From Carthagonibacter sp032251515 (lineage in GTDB: Bacteria > Gemmatimonadota > Gemmatimonadetes > Palauibacterales > Palauibacteraceae), in contig JAVVDU010000002.1 of the NCBI GenBank assembly GCA_032251515.1, positions 68,144 through 132,143 of the forward strand: DNA of 64,000 nt, written 5' to 3'. A program made the translations under genes and the position numbers. Shown here in pieces: positions 28,973 through 37,592 of the stretch. The notes beneath the pieces were generated by a model. It did no database searches and was not told the origin of the DNA. It worked only from the letters and a program-made list of their open reading frames with translations. How positions within the stretch are numbered: position 1 is the stretch's first letter; each line of letters begins with the position of its first letter.

Positions 28973-30174
28973 CGTTCGACCTCGTCCAGCGCCTGCAGCC
29001 CGGGAAGCGAGCCGGAGGCCAGGAACTCCAGGGCGGCGCCCCCGCCCGTCGACACGTGGCTCACGGCGTGCGCGAGGCCGGCCTGCCGGATGGCGCTGGC
29101 CGAGTCGCCGCCGCCCACCACGGTGAAGGCTCCCTCGGCCGTGGCCGCTGCAGCGGCCGCCGCCATGCGCACGGTCCCCGAGTCGAATCCCGCCCTCTCG
29201 AAGAGCCCCATCGGTCCGTTCCAGAAGAACGTCCGGCTCTCTCCGATCGCGTGAGCGAAGCGCTCCCGCGTCGCAGGACCGATGTCGAGCGCCGCGTACC
29301 CCTCGGGTACCGCATCCACCTGCACGATGCGCGAGGTCGACGCGTCGGGGGAGCCGGCCTCCGCCACCACGAGGTCATTCGGGAGCTCCAGCCGGTGATC
29401 GGGACGGCCGAGGAAGCCCGCGGCGGCAGCGAGCGCCTCCGCCTCGACCAGCGACTCGCCCATGTCGTGGCCGGCGGCGCGCAGGAACGTGTTCGCCATC
29501 GCGCCGCCCACGAGCACCACGTCCGCCATGTCGAGCAGCGCCTCGATCAGCGGCATCTTGTCCGCGATCTTGGCGCCGCCGAACGCGACGACGAACGGCC
29601 GGCCCCGGGGATTGCGCAGGGCCGAGAGCGCCTCCAGTTCGCGCTCGACGAGAAAGCCCGCCACCGCGGGACGCAGATGTCCGGTCACACCGACGACCGA
29701 GGCGTGCGCCCGGTGGGTGCTTCCGAACGCATCGTTCACGTAGAGGTCGCCCAGCCGGGCGAGACGGGACGACAACTCCGGATCGTTCCGGGTCTCCCCC
29801 GGCAGGAAGCGGGTGTTCTCCAGCAGGAGCACCTCGCCCCGCTCCAGGGCGTGGGACGCCTCCACCGCCGCCTCCGTGTCCGTCTCGCCGAAAAAGCGGA
29901 CGGGCGTCTCGAGCCGCTCGGCGAGGACCTCCGCCACCGGGGCGAGGGAGAACCGGGGATCCGGTTCTCCCTTCGGCCGCCCGAGGTGCGACAGGAGGAC
30001 GGGCCGCGACCCGTGCTCGACCAGGTGCCGCAGCGTGTCCAGGCTGGCGTCGACCCGCGTGGCGTCCCGTACCCGGCCGTCAGCCTCCATGGGCACGTTG
30101 TAGTCGACGCGGACCAGGACCCGGCGCTCTGCGAACTCCGCAGGGGCCAGCCCGCGCAGCGTCTTCCGCTTCAT
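28969..30174 (-). CDS. pgk: Phosphoglycerate kinase
   Basis: ATP-forming glycolytic enzyme of 401 residues. The N-domain has VLVRVDYNVPMEADGRVRD near 20 and LLSHLGRPKGEPDPRFSL near 60. The hinge and nucleotide site show FVVAFGGAKIADKMPLIEALL near 200, NGPMGLFE near 325 and VVGGGDSASAIRQAG near 360. ATG at 30174 has GGAGAC upstream; the open frame further upstream overlaps gapA and was rejected. It is 13 bases after gapA and overlaps tpiA. Confidence 0.97.
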   Translation of the reverse strand: MKRKTLRGLAPAEFAERRVLVRVDYNVPMEADGRVRDATRVDASLDTLRHLVEHGSRPVLLSHLGRPKGEPDPRFSLAPVAEVLAERLETPVRFFGETDTEAAVEASHALERGEVLLLENTRFLPGETRNDPELSSRLARLGDLYVNDAFGSTHRAHASVVGVTGHLRPAVAGFLVERELEALSALRNPRGRPFVVAFGGAKIADKMPLIEALLDMADVVLVGGAMANTFLRAAGHDMGESLVEAEALAAAAGFLGRPDHRLELPNDLVVAEAGSPDASTSRIVQVDAVPEGYAALDIGPATRERFAHAIGESRTFFWNGPMGLFERAGFDSGTVRMAAAAAAATAEGAFTVVGGGDSASAIRQAGLAHAVSHVSTGGGAALEFLASGSLPGLQALDEVER

Positions 30175-30187
30175 CGCCGTCTCCGGT

Positions 30188-31198
30188 TCAGAGGCGAGCG
30201 CCGATGCGGCGGGCGAGGTCCACGCAGCGCACGGAGTAGGCCCACTCGTTGTCGTACCAGGAGACGACCTTGACCAGCGTCCCCTCCACCACGGCGGTGA
30301 ACAGCCCATCCACGATGGAGCTGCGCGGGTCGCCCACGAAGTCGACCGACACGAGCGGCGTCTCCTCGTAGCCCAGGATCCCTCGCAGGTTCTCCTCCGA
30401 GGCCCGGCGCATGGCCGCGTTCACCTCTTCCACGTTCGTCTCGCGCTCCACCGTGGCGACGAGGTCCACGATCGACACGTTCGGAGTCGGGACGCGCAAC
30501 GCCATGCCGTCGATCCGCCCCTTCACCGCCGGGATCACCAGGCCCGTCGCCTTCGCGGCGCCCGTCGACGTCGGGATGATCGACATCGCGGCGGCGCGCG
30601 CCCGGCGCAGGTCCTTGTGCGGCAGGTCCAGGATCATCTGGTCGTTCGTGTAGCTGTGGACGGTGGTCATCAGGCCGTTGCGGAACCCGAATTCGTCCAC
30701 CAGCACCTTCACGACCGGCGCCACGCAGTTCGTCGTGCAGGAGGCGTTGGAGATGATGTGATGGGCCGATGGATCGTAGGCCTCGTCGTTCACGCCCAGC
30801 ACGACCGTGACGTCTGGATCGACGGCCGGGGCGGTGATCAGGACCTTTCGCGCACCGGCCTCCAGGTGCTTCGACGCGTCCGGACGCTTGCGGAACAGGC
30901 CGGTGGCCTCGAACACGATGTCCACCCCGAGGTCGGACCACGGCAGCTTCGCCGGGTCGCGCTCCGAGAGCACCGTGAAGCGCTCCCCGTCCACCACGAG
31001 GTCGTCGCCCTGGACCTCGACATCGCCGTCGTAACGTCCGTGGACGGAGTCGTACTGGAACAGGTGCCCCAGCGTCTTCGCGTCCGTGAGGTCGTTGATC
31101 GCGACGAGGTCGAGCTCGTCCATTCCCTGGCCGAGCGCCGCGCGAAGGATGTTCCGTCCGATCCGGCCGAAGCCGTTTATGGCGATCTTCACCGACAT
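30188..31198 (-). CDS. gapA: Glyceraldehyde-3-phosphate dehydrogenase
   Basis: Oxidises glyceraldehyde 3-phosphate to 1,3-bisphosphoglycerate, 336 residues. The NAD site INGFGRIGRNILRAAL opens the protein. The catalytic cysteine lies in ISNASCTTNCVAPVVKVL near residue 153 and the histidine in TTVHSYTNDQ near 180. The C-terminal WYDNEWAYSVRCVDLA is diagnostic. The ATG at 31198 has GAGGAGAAG upstream. It is the first gene of the gapA-pgk-tpiA-secG unit and is preceded by a hairpin that may separate it from comF. Confidence 0.97.
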   Translation of the reverse strand: MSVKIAINGFGRIGRNILRAALGQGMDELDLVAINDLTDAKTLGHLFQYDSVHGRYDGDVEVQGDDLVVDGERFTVLSERDPAKLPWSDLGVDIVFEATGLFRKRPDASKHLEAGARKVLITAPAVDPDVTVVLGVNDEAYDPSAHHIISNASCTTNCVAPVVKVLVDEFGFRNGLMTTVHSYTNDQMILDLPHKDLRRARAAAMSIIPTSTGAAKATGLVIPAVKGRIDGMALRVPTPNVSIVDLVATVERETNVEEVNAAMRRASEENLRGILGYEETPLVSVDFVGDPRSSIVDGLFTAVVEGTLVKVVSWYDNEWAYSVRCVDLARRIGARL

Positions 31199-31238
31199 GG
31201 GGTCTTCTCCTCACTGGTCGTGGTGCGGATGCGCTTGG

Positions 31239-31259
31239 CCGGTTCCGGGCGGGAACCGG
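31239..31259 (-). terminator. Hairpin between comF and gapA; possible terminator
   Basis: CCGGTTCC and GGAACCGG form a perfect eight-base stem with a five-base loop, 50 bases beyond the comF stop and about 40 bases before the gapA start on the same strand. No T-run follows, so it would be an atypical terminator or a leader hairpin for gapA. Confidence 0.4.
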
Positions 31260-31309
31260 ACGGGTTCAACCTCGCGACGCGGCGCGACCCGGACAAGCCC
31301 CGCCCGACC

Positions 31310-32125
31310 TCACTCCGGGCCCGGCGGCGTCCGGGCGAACGTGACGATGCCGAGGCAGGCGATCCCTTCGGCTTCCAGCACTTCGGCGCACGCGGCGGCC
31401 GTCGCGCCGGTCGTGAGCACGTCGTCGACGAGCAGGGCCGCGGGCGGGACATCGCGCGGGTCGCCGGCGGGCATGCGCAGCCGGAACGCTCCCTGCACGT
31501 TCCGCATCCGGGCCCGGCGGTCGAGGCGGGCCTGGAGCGTCCCCCCGCCGCCCCGCTCCAGGCAGTCGCGCACGGCCAGGCCGTTCGCCTCCGCGAGGCC
31601 GGCGGCGAGCCGCTCGGCCTGGTTGAAGCCGCGCTCGCGAAGGCGAGCCCGGGGCAGCGGCACCGGAACGAGCACGACGTCGCCCCGTCCACCGAGGATC
31701 CGGTCGGCCGCCGGGGCCATCGCCCCTCCCATCCAGCCCGCGAGCGCCGTCCAGCCCCGGTACTTGAGCCCCCGTACCAGGGAGTCGGCGGGCGGGCGGT
31801 GCAGGAACGCCGATTCCGCGCGGCGCAGGGCCGTCGGCCAGCCCTCGCACTCGGCGCAGGAGGCCGGGCCGCCCGTTCCCGGCAGCCGCGTCATTCCGCA
31901 GGCGGGGCAGCGCGGGGACGGCACGGCGGGCATCCGCGCCCGGCATGGGCCGCACACCGGGGCCGTGCCGGGCTCGGTGGCGGCGCCGCAGCCCGCGCAG
32001 GCCGGAGGCAGGAGACGGTCGAGCACCCCGTTCAGGACCGCCGAAGCCCTCCGTGGGCCGGCGAGGCGGAGAGTCGCCGTGCTCCCCCGGCCGGTCCCGA
32101 ACGATCCGACCGGGGCGCCGGTCAA
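31310..32125 (-). CDS. comF: ComF family phosphoribosyltransferase-like protein
   Basis: ComF-type protein of 271 residues; in competent bacteria ComF supports uptake or handling of incoming DNA. The N-terminal zinc-binding region has PPACAGCG, CGPCRARMP, CPACGM and CAECEGW. The PRTase core contains VLVPVPLPRARLRERGFNQAERLA near 150 and the PRPP loop LLVDDVLTTGATAAAC near 230. The frame starts with TTG at 32125, overlapping the aroE stop as TTGA. A GTG closer to the first cysteine pair is an alternative. Last gene of the long yicC operon. No other competence gene is in the window. Confidence 0.9.
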   Translation of the reverse strand: MTGAPVGSFGTGRGSTATLRLAGPRRASAVLNGVLDRLLPPACAGCGAATEPGTAPVCGPCRARMPAVPSPRCPACGMTRLPGTGGPASCAECEGWPTALRRAESAFLHRPPADSLVRGLKYRGWTALAGWMGGAMAPAADRILGGRGDVVLVPVPLPRARLRERGFNQAERLAAGLAEANGLAVRDCLERGGGGTLQARLDRRARMRNVQGAFRLRMPAGDPRDVPPAALLVDDVLTTGATAAACAEVLEAEGIACLGIVTFARTPPGPE

Positions 32126-32991
32126 CCCGGCACCGCGGCCAGGGCCCGCTCCATCGCCGCCAGCACCTCGGGGCCCGGCTCCGCGCCGGTCCAGTGCCGG
32201 AGGCCGAGAGCGCCCTGGTGCAGCAGCGGCCGCAGCCCGTCCAGAACCGGCACGCCCCGCCGTCGTGCGTGGCGCACCCAGGCCGTACCATCGGGCGGCC
32301 GGTATACGAGATCGAGGGCGTGGCGAACGGTCGCGCGCTCCAGGCCGGGCGGCAGGGGGTCGCCTGGCCGCAGACCCAGGGAGGTCGCCTGGATCGCGAG
32401 GTCGAAGTCGCCTCCCGCGCCATCCCAGGTCCCGACGACGACCTCGGGCTTCGCCCCGGTCGCTCCGAGCCGGGCGCCGAGCTCGCTGGCGAGCAGCTCG
32501 GCCCGGGCGCGGCTGCGGTTCCGGATCTCGATGCGGCGAGCCCCGCCGCGCGCGCAGGCCACGACGGCGGCCCGTCCCGCTCCGCCGGCCCCGAGCACCA
32601 GCACCTCCGCGCCCCCCAGACGCAGCGTTCCGAGCTCCTCGAGACTGCGCAGGATCCCGCCCACGTCGGTGTTCGCTCCGGCGAGTCGGGCCTCGGCGTC
32701 GCGCCAGAACGTGTTGCAGGCACCCGTGGCGGTCACGTCCGCGTCGGGAGCATCCAGGGCCCGAGCCGCGACCTGCTTGTGCGGAACCGTGACGTTGCCG
32801 CCCCCTCCCGCGCCGGCGAGGGTCCGCATGATCGGTGCGACCCGGCCCGGCCGGTCCGCCGGGACGCGGAGCGCCCGGTACTCGACATCGAGGCCCAGCG
32901 CCCGGAACGCGGCCCCCTGCATGACCGGAGACAGCGAATGCGCGACGGGGTCACCGAGGAGGGCGAAGACCCGCGTGCCGACCGACGTCAC
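32122..32991 (-). CDS. aroE: Shikimate dehydrogenase
   Basis: NADPH-dependent reduction of 3-dehydroshikimate to shikimate in aromatic amino acid synthesis, 289 residues. The substrate domain shows ALLGDPVAHSLSPVMQGAAF near 10, NVTVPHKQVAARALD near 65 with the catalytic lysine, and GANTDVGGILRSLEE near 105. The nucleotide loop is VLGAGGAGRAAVVA near 130. The start is GTG at 32991, overlapping the phosphatase stop as GTGA. Its own stop overlaps the putative TTG of comF. Confidence 0.95.
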   Translation of the reverse strand: MTSVGTRVFALLGDPVAHSLSPVMQGAAFRALGLDVEYRALRVPADRPGRVAPIMRTLAGAGGGGNVTVPHKQVAARALDAPDADVTATGACNTFWRDAEARLAGANTDVGGILRSLEELGTLRLGGAEVLVLGAGGAGRAAVVACARGGARRIEIRNRSRARAELLASELGARLGATGAKPEVVVGTWDGAGGDFDLAIQATSLGLRPGDPLPPGLERATVRHALDLVYRPPDGTAWVRHARRRGVPVLDGLRPLLHQGALGLRHWTGAEPGPEVLAAMERALAAVPG

Positions 32992-33464
32992 TCGTCGCCC
33001 CCGGCCGCGAGGTCCGCCAGGACCGCGGCCACGCAGTCGTGCAGGACGCCCCAGGCCGCTTCGTACTCCTCGTCCGCACCGCCGAACGGGTCCGGCACGT
33101 CCGCGCCGCGCCGCGGGTCTCCCTCTCCCAGCGCCGCCGTGACGAGGCGCACCGCGGCCTCCGGGTGCCGCTCGCGCACCACCCGCGCGTGGCCGCGCGT
33201 CATGACGAGCACGAGGTCCCCCTCCCCCACACCCGCGGACGCAAGGTCGGCGGACCGGTGCCCCGACAGATCGAGGCCGTGCCGCCCGCCCGCGCGGACG
33301 GCAGCGGGAGACGCCGGCATCCCGGGCACCGCGTGGACGCCCGCGGACCGGAACTCGACCCCGGCGAGGCCGCGCCGCTCGGCCTCGCACCGCGCCACCG
33401 CCTCCGCCATCGGGCTGCGGCAGGTGTTGCCCGTGCACACGAACAGGATTCGCGCCGGCCTCAT
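32988..33464 (-). CDS. Low-molecular-weight phosphatase with YwlE-type (arginine phosphatase) P-loop
   Basis: A 158-residue member of the low-molecular-weight protein tyrosine phosphatase family. The P-loop CTGNTCRS begins at C10, with arginine R16; the general acid is in VPDPFGGADEEY near residue 128. In classical tyrosine phosphatases the loop is CLGNICRS. Threonine at the isoleucine position (T14 here) is the residue known to give B. subtilis YwlE its preference for phosphoarginine. It sits directly after tsaC with an ATGA overlap, as ywlE lies near ywlC in Bacillus. Arginine phosphatase activity is inferred; no McsB kinase is in the window. Confidence 0.88.
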   Translation of the reverse strand: MRPARILFVCTGNTCRSPMAEAVARCEAERRGLAGVEFRSAGVHAVPGMPASPAAVRAGGRHGLDLSGHRSADLASAGVGEGDLVLVMTRGHARVVRERHPEAAVRLVTAALGEGDPRRGADVPDPFGGADEEYEAAWGVLHDCVAAVLADLAAGGDE

Positions 33465-34090
33465 CGTTCGTCGCTCCCCTCGAGGACGGCCGCGATCCGA
33501 TGGCCGGGAATCGCGCCCTCGCGCAGCAGGCGAACGCCGCCGCACAGCGAGACGAGGCTGGACGGCGGTCCTCCCGGAAGGTCTCCCCCGGGCAGCAGGA
33601 ACAGCGGCACGGCGGGCTCGGGCAGCCGCCGCAGCACCTCCCGGGCCTCCGCCTCCGTCCGGGCGGGCGCCTCGCCCGACCGATTGAGACTCGTCGAGCC
33701 GAGCGCGTCGCCCCACGCCGCGAGCACGGCGCGCGTGAGCGGGTGCGACTCCACGCGCACCGCGATTCCGTGCGGCGTGCCGTCCGGCAGAACGAGGGTC
33801 AGCGGGCCCGGCCAGAACGCCCCGGCGAGCCGCTCCCCTTCCGGCGTCCAGCCGACGTCCGGAAACAGGCGGTCGACGTCCTCGCGTCGGGGGACGAGAC
33901 GGAGGATCCGCCGGTCCGGGCCGCCGCCCTTGAGAGCGGCGGTCTCGGCGTCCGTCCCGGCCCGGCCCCCGATCCCGTAGACCGAGGCGGTCGGATGCGC
34001 GAGCAGGGCCCCGTCCCGCAGGCCTTCGGCCGCGGCGGCGATACGGTCCGCCCGGGAAGCGATCCGGCCCAGGTCCACGAAGCTCGCCAC
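33461..34090 (-). CDS. tsaC: L-threonylcarbamoyladenylate synthase (Sua5/YciO/YrdC family)
   Basis: Makes threonylcarbamoyl-AMP for the universal t6A37 tRNA modification, 209 residues. The N-terminal LLAHPTASVYGIGG corresponds to PTxTVYGL, WPGPLTLVLP near residue 95 is well conserved, and GSTSLNRSGEAP near 133 replaces the usual STSANxSG. The KGR motif reads LKGGGPDRRILRLV, so the usual lysine-arginine spacing is changed. The C-terminal Sua5 domain is absent, making this the short form. It could be a YciO/YwlC-type paralogue rather than the essential enzyme. Confidence 0.82.
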   Translation of the reverse strand: MASFVDLGRIASRADRIAAAAEGLRDGALLAHPTASVYGIGGRAGTDAETAALKGGGPDRRILRLVPRREDVDRLFPDVGWTPEGERLAGAFWPGPLTLVLPDGTPHGIAVRVESHPLTRAVLAAWGDALGSTSLNRSGEAPARTEAEAREVLRRLPEPAVPLFLLPGGDLPGGPPSSLVSLCGGVRLLREGAIPGHRIAAVLEGSDER

Positions 34091-34105
34091 GGGTGCCTCG
34101 ACGCC

Positions 34106-34822
34106 TCAGGGCCCGCCGGCGGCCGGCGGCGCCACGAATCCGGCCGCCGCCGCCCCACCGCTCTCCACCCACCAGCGCGCGAACGAGAGGTCGCGGGCCG
34201 AGGTGATCTTGACGTTCCGGACGTCGCCCTCCACCACGCGGACCGGCTCCCCCGCGAGCTCCGCGAGGCCCGCATCGTCGGACGCCTCCGTTCCCGCTTC
34301 TCGTGCCGCGGCGTGCAGCCTGCGCAGCAGCGCCGCGTCGAACGCCTGCGGGGTCTGGACGCAGCGCAGGGACCGCCGCTCCGGCGTCGCGACGACCCAA
34401 CCTGCCGGGTCCACGACCTTGACCGTGTCCACCGGCGGCACCGCGGGCACCACGGCGCCGGGGCCGGCCTCCAGCGCGGCCACGAGCCGGTCCACCAGGT
34501 CCGCGGCCAGAAACGGTCGCGCCCCGTCGTGCACGAGCACCCGGCGGGCCGCGGGCGGCACGGCCGCGAGGCCGAGGTCCACCGACTCCCGCCGGCTGCC
34601 GCCCCCGGGGACGATGATGTCGGCCAGGGCGCGCAGCGCCTCCGGGGGGGACGCGGCGGCGTCGGGCGGCACGCACAGCACCACGTGCTCCACGGCCGGA
34701 TGCCGCCGGAGCGCCGTGCAGGCCCAGGCGACCAGCGGGACGCCTCCCAGGTCGCGGAATTGCTTGGGCGTCCCGCCGACCCGACTGCCCCGCCCCGCCG
34801 CCACCACGACGGCCGCCGTCAC
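34106..34822 (-). CDS. ispD: 2-C-methyl-D-erythritol 4-phosphate cytidylyltransferase
   Basis: Third step of the MEP isoprenoid pathway: CTP plus MEP gives CDP-ME. The product has 238 residues. The CTP loop VVVAAGRGSRVGGTPKQF opens the protein; VLVHDGARPFLAADLVDRL near 93 and LRCVQTPQAFDAALLRR near 148 are classic, as is the late EASDDAGLAELAGEPV. The C-terminus has a 20-residue Ala/Pro/Gly tail. The start is GTG at 34822, overlapping the radA stop as GTGA. Confidence 0.95.
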   Translation of the reverse strand: MTAAVVVAAGRGSRVGGTPKQFRDLGGVPLVAWACTALRRHPAVEHVVLCVPPDAAASPPEALRALADIIVPGGGSRRESVDLGLAAVPPAARRVLVHDGARPFLAADLVDRLVAALEAGPGAVVPAVPPVDTVKVVDPAGWVVATPERRSLRCVQTPQAFDAALLRRLHAAAREAGTEASDDAGLAELAGEPVRVVEGDVRNVKITSARDLSFARWWVESGGAAAAGFVAPPAAGGP

Positions 34823-36171
34823 GTTCCCTCCGCGCCGGCGAGAGCCTCCCGCAGCGATCCGGCGAAGCGGGCCCCACTCTCCGTGCCGAGCTCCTCGGCG
34901 TGCCGTCTCGGCAGGACCACTGTCTCGATCCCCGATCGCCGGGCGGCCCGCAGGCGAGCCTCGGCGCGCGCCACCGCGCGCAGCTCGCCGGCCAGACCGA
35001 CCTCGCCCGCGAAGGCCAGCGCCGGTGGAAGGGGCCGGTCCTCGGCGGCGGACGCGAGGGCCGCGGCCACGGCCAGGTCCGCCGCCGGGTCCACGAGCCG
35101 CAGCCCGCCCACGACGCTCAGGAACACGTCCCGCTGCGACAGGTCGAGTCCGGCGCGCCGCTCCAGCACCGCCAGCAGGATGGACAGCCGGCGGGGCGGA
35201 AATCCGGTGACGACCCTCTGCGGCGAGCCGTAACGGGCGGGAACGGTGAGCGCCTGCACCTCGGCCAGCAGCGGGCGGCTGCCGTGCAGGGACACCGTCA
35301 CGGCCGAACCGCTCGCGGCGAGCGGACGATCCTCCAGGAACAGGGCCGTGGGATCGGGGACCGGCTCGAGCCCCGCCGGGCCCATGCGGAACACGGCCAG
35401 CTCGTCGGTGCTCCCGAACCGGTTCTTCCCGCCGCGCAGGATCCTGTGCTCGGCCGTTCGCTGACCCTCGAAATGCAGCACGACGTCCACGAGGTGCTCG
35501 AGGGTGCGCGGCCCGGCCAGCGCGCCGCCCTTGGTCACGTGCCCCACGAGCACGGTCGCCGCCCCCCCGGCCTTCGCGGCTTCCTGCAGGGCGGCCGAGC
35601 AGGCCCGCACCTGCGCGATACCTCCGCTGCCGCCGGCCGCGGCGTCCGTCTCCATGGTCTGTATCGAGTCCACGCACAGCAGGGCGGGACGGACGCGGTC
35701 CGCCGCAGCGAGGATCTCCCGGAGATCGCGCGTGCCGAGGAACGGCACCGCCTCTGCATCGGGGCCCAGCCGGCGGGCCCGCAGGGCCACCTGCTCGTGC
35801 GACTCCTCGGCGGACACGTACAGCACGCCGGAACCTGCCGCGTGGAGCCTCGCGGCGGCCTGCAGGAGCAGCGTGCTCTTGCCCACGCCCGGCGCCCCGC
35901 CCAGCAGCAGCAGCGAGCCCGGAACGAGTCCGCCGCCGAGCACCCGGTCCACCTCCCCGAACCCGACGGGAAGCCGCCCGGCTCCTCCGGACGGGACCGT
36001 GAGGGGCGCCGGGTCGCGCGGTCCGGCGGGGGCGCGCCGCGCGGTCGCGGCAACGGCCGGAGGCGCCTCGGCGAGCGAGTTCCACGCCGCACAGGCGGGA
36101 CAGCGGCCCTCCCAGCGAAGGGACTCCGCCCCGCACTCCCGGCACACGAACCCGGAGCGGGCCCGCTTCAG
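34819..36171 (-). CDS. radA: DNA repair protein RadA (Sms)
   Basis: RecA-like ATPase that promotes branch migration in recombination, 450 residues. It has the four-cysteine zinc finger FVCRECGAESLRWEGRCPAC at the N-terminus, Walker A GGAPGVGKST near 93, the RadA signature GGKNRFGSTDE near 250, and a Lon-protease-like C-domain. No ATG, GTG or TTG precedes the zinc finger within a sensible distance. A CTG at 36171 lies eight bases after GGAGG and overlaps the dnaB stop as CTGA, giving exactly the normal family length. A GTG inside the finger (36147) is the only standard alternative. Confidence 0.95.
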   Translation of the reverse strand: MKRARSGFVCRECGAESLRWEGRCPACAAWNSLAEAPPAVAATARRAPAGPRDPAPLTVPSGGAGRLPVGFGEVDRVLGGGLVPGSLLLLGGAPGVGKSTLLLQAAARLHAAGSGVLYVSAEESHEQVALRARRLGPDAEAVPFLGTRDLREILAAADRVRPALLCVDSIQTMETDAAAGGSGGIAQVRACSAALQEAAKAGGAATVLVGHVTKGGALAGPRTLEHLVDVVLHFEGQRTAEHRILRGGKNRFGSTDELAVFRMGPAGLEPVPDPTALFLEDRPLAASGSAVTVSLHGSRPLLAEVQALTVPARYGSPQRVVTGFPPRRLSILLAVLERRAGLDLSQRDVFLSVVGGLRLVDPAADLAVAAALASAAEDRPLPPALAFAGEVGLAGELRAVARAEARLRAARRSGIETVVLPRRHAEELGTESGARFAGSLREALAGAEGT

Positions 36172-37580
36172 GGCTCGTCCCTCCGCGGGTCGAGCGACTC
36201 GAACAGGGTGTAGGACTTGTGGAAGTAGAGGTTCACGGTGCCGGTCGGCCCGTTGCGCTGCTTCCCGACGATGATCTCCGCCCGGCCCTCGAGCGACTCG
36301 CCCTTCTCGTCGAGCATGTCGCCCTCCTTCCGGTATGCCTCCTCGCGGTACACGAACAGCACCACGTCGGCGTCCTGCTCGATGGCGCCCGACTCGCGGA
36401 GGTCGGCCAGCAGCGGACGCTTGTCGGTACGCTGCTCGGGCGCCCGGGAGAGCTGGGACAGGGCCAGGACCGGCACGTTCAGCTCCTTCGCCACCGCCTT
36501 GAGGCTGCGGGAGATCGCGCTGATCTCCTGTTGCCGGTTCTCCACGTTCCGCGGCCCGGCCATGAGCTGCAGGTAGTCGACGACGATGAGCCCGAGATCG
36601 ACCTCGGCCGCGAGTCGCCGCGCCTTGGCCCGCACCTCGAGCGGGCTGATCGCCGGCGTGTCGTCGATCCAGATGGGCGCGGTGTTCAGGTGCCCCGCGG
36701 CCGTGGCGAGCCGCGCGTACTCGTCGTCCTGCAGGCGGCCGCGGCGCAGGCGCCCGGAGTCGACCCGGCCCTCGGCGCACAGGAGACGCTGCACGAGCGC
36801 CTCCTTGGACATCTCGAGCGAGAAGACCGCCACGGGGACGTCCTGCTCGATGGCGGCGTGCTGCGCGAAGTTCAGGGCCAGCGCCGTCTTACCCATCGAG
36901 GGCCGGCCCGCCACCACGATGAGGTCGGCCGGCTGGAACCCGGCCGTGAAATGGTCCAGGTCGGCGAAGCCGCTGGCCACCCCGGTGACCGATCCCGAGC
37001 TCCGCTGCAGCTCCTCGATGCGCTCGAACGCCGGCCAGAGGATCTCCTTGATCCAGACGAATCCCTGCCGCTCCGAGGCCTGCGCGATCTGGAAGATCCG
37101 CTGCTCCGCGCGGTCGAGCGTCTCGTCGACCTCACCGGCCGGGGCCTCGTAGGCCTCCTGGACGATCTCCGTCGCTGCCTCGATCAAGCGACGCAGCACC
37201 GCCTTGTCCTTGAGGATCCGGCAGTGGTACTCGATGTTCGCCGCGGTCGGAACCGCGTCCACGAGGCGCGCGAGGTAGGCCATGCCCCCGGCGCCCTCGA
37301 GCTCTCCCGCGCTCTTCAGCTCGTCGGACAGGGTGACGACGTCGATCACCTCGCCGCGGGCGTAGAGGCGGAGCATGGCGCGGAACGCCCGCCGGTGCGC
37401 CTCCCGGTGGAACGCGCCGTCGTCCACCATCTCGACGGCACGCGCCACGGCGTCCCCGTCGATCAGCATGGCCGACAGGACCGAGATCTCGGCCTCCTCG
37501 GACCACGGCATCTGCCGCAGGCCGGCCCCGCGACCCGCCTCGCCCCGCATCCGCATCTCCGCCTCGGGGGTCATCGCCAT
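36168..37580 (-). CDS. dnaB: Replicative DNA helicase DnaB
   Basis: Hexameric helicase of the replication fork, 470 residues. The N-terminal domain starts with MPWSEEAEISVLSAMLIDGDAV. The RecA-like motor has Walker A VVAGRPSMGKTALALNFAQHA near 215, VAVFSLEMSKEALVQRLLC near 240, Walker B GLIVVDYLQLM near 330, and the DLRESGAIEQDADVVLFVYRE arginine-finger region near 390. No intein interrupts the motor. ATG at 37580 or 37574. Its TGA overlaps the putative CTG of radA. Confidence 0.97.
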   Translation of the reverse strand: MAMTPEAEMRMRGEAGRGAGLRQMPWSEEAEISVLSAMLIDGDAVARAVEMVDDGAFHREAHRRAFRAMLRLYARGEVIDVVTLSDELKSAGELEGAGGMAYLARLVDAVPTAANIEYHCRILKDKAVLRRLIEAATEIVQEAYEAPAGEVDETLDRAEQRIFQIAQASERQGFVWIKEILWPAFERIEELQRSSGSVTGVASGFADLDHFTAGFQPADLIVVAGRPSMGKTALALNFAQHAAIEQDVPVAVFSLEMSKEALVQRLLCAEGRVDSGRLRRGRLQDDEYARLATAAGHLNTAPIWIDDTPAISPLEVRAKARRLAAEVDLGLIVVDYLQLMAGPRNVENRQQEISAISRSLKAVAKELNVPVLALSQLSRAPEQRTDKRPLLADLRESGAIEQDADVVLFVYREEAYRKEGDMLDEKGESLEGRAEIIVGKQRNGPTGTVNLYFHKSYTLFESLDPRRDEP

Positions 37581-37592
37581 GTCAACGCCAAC

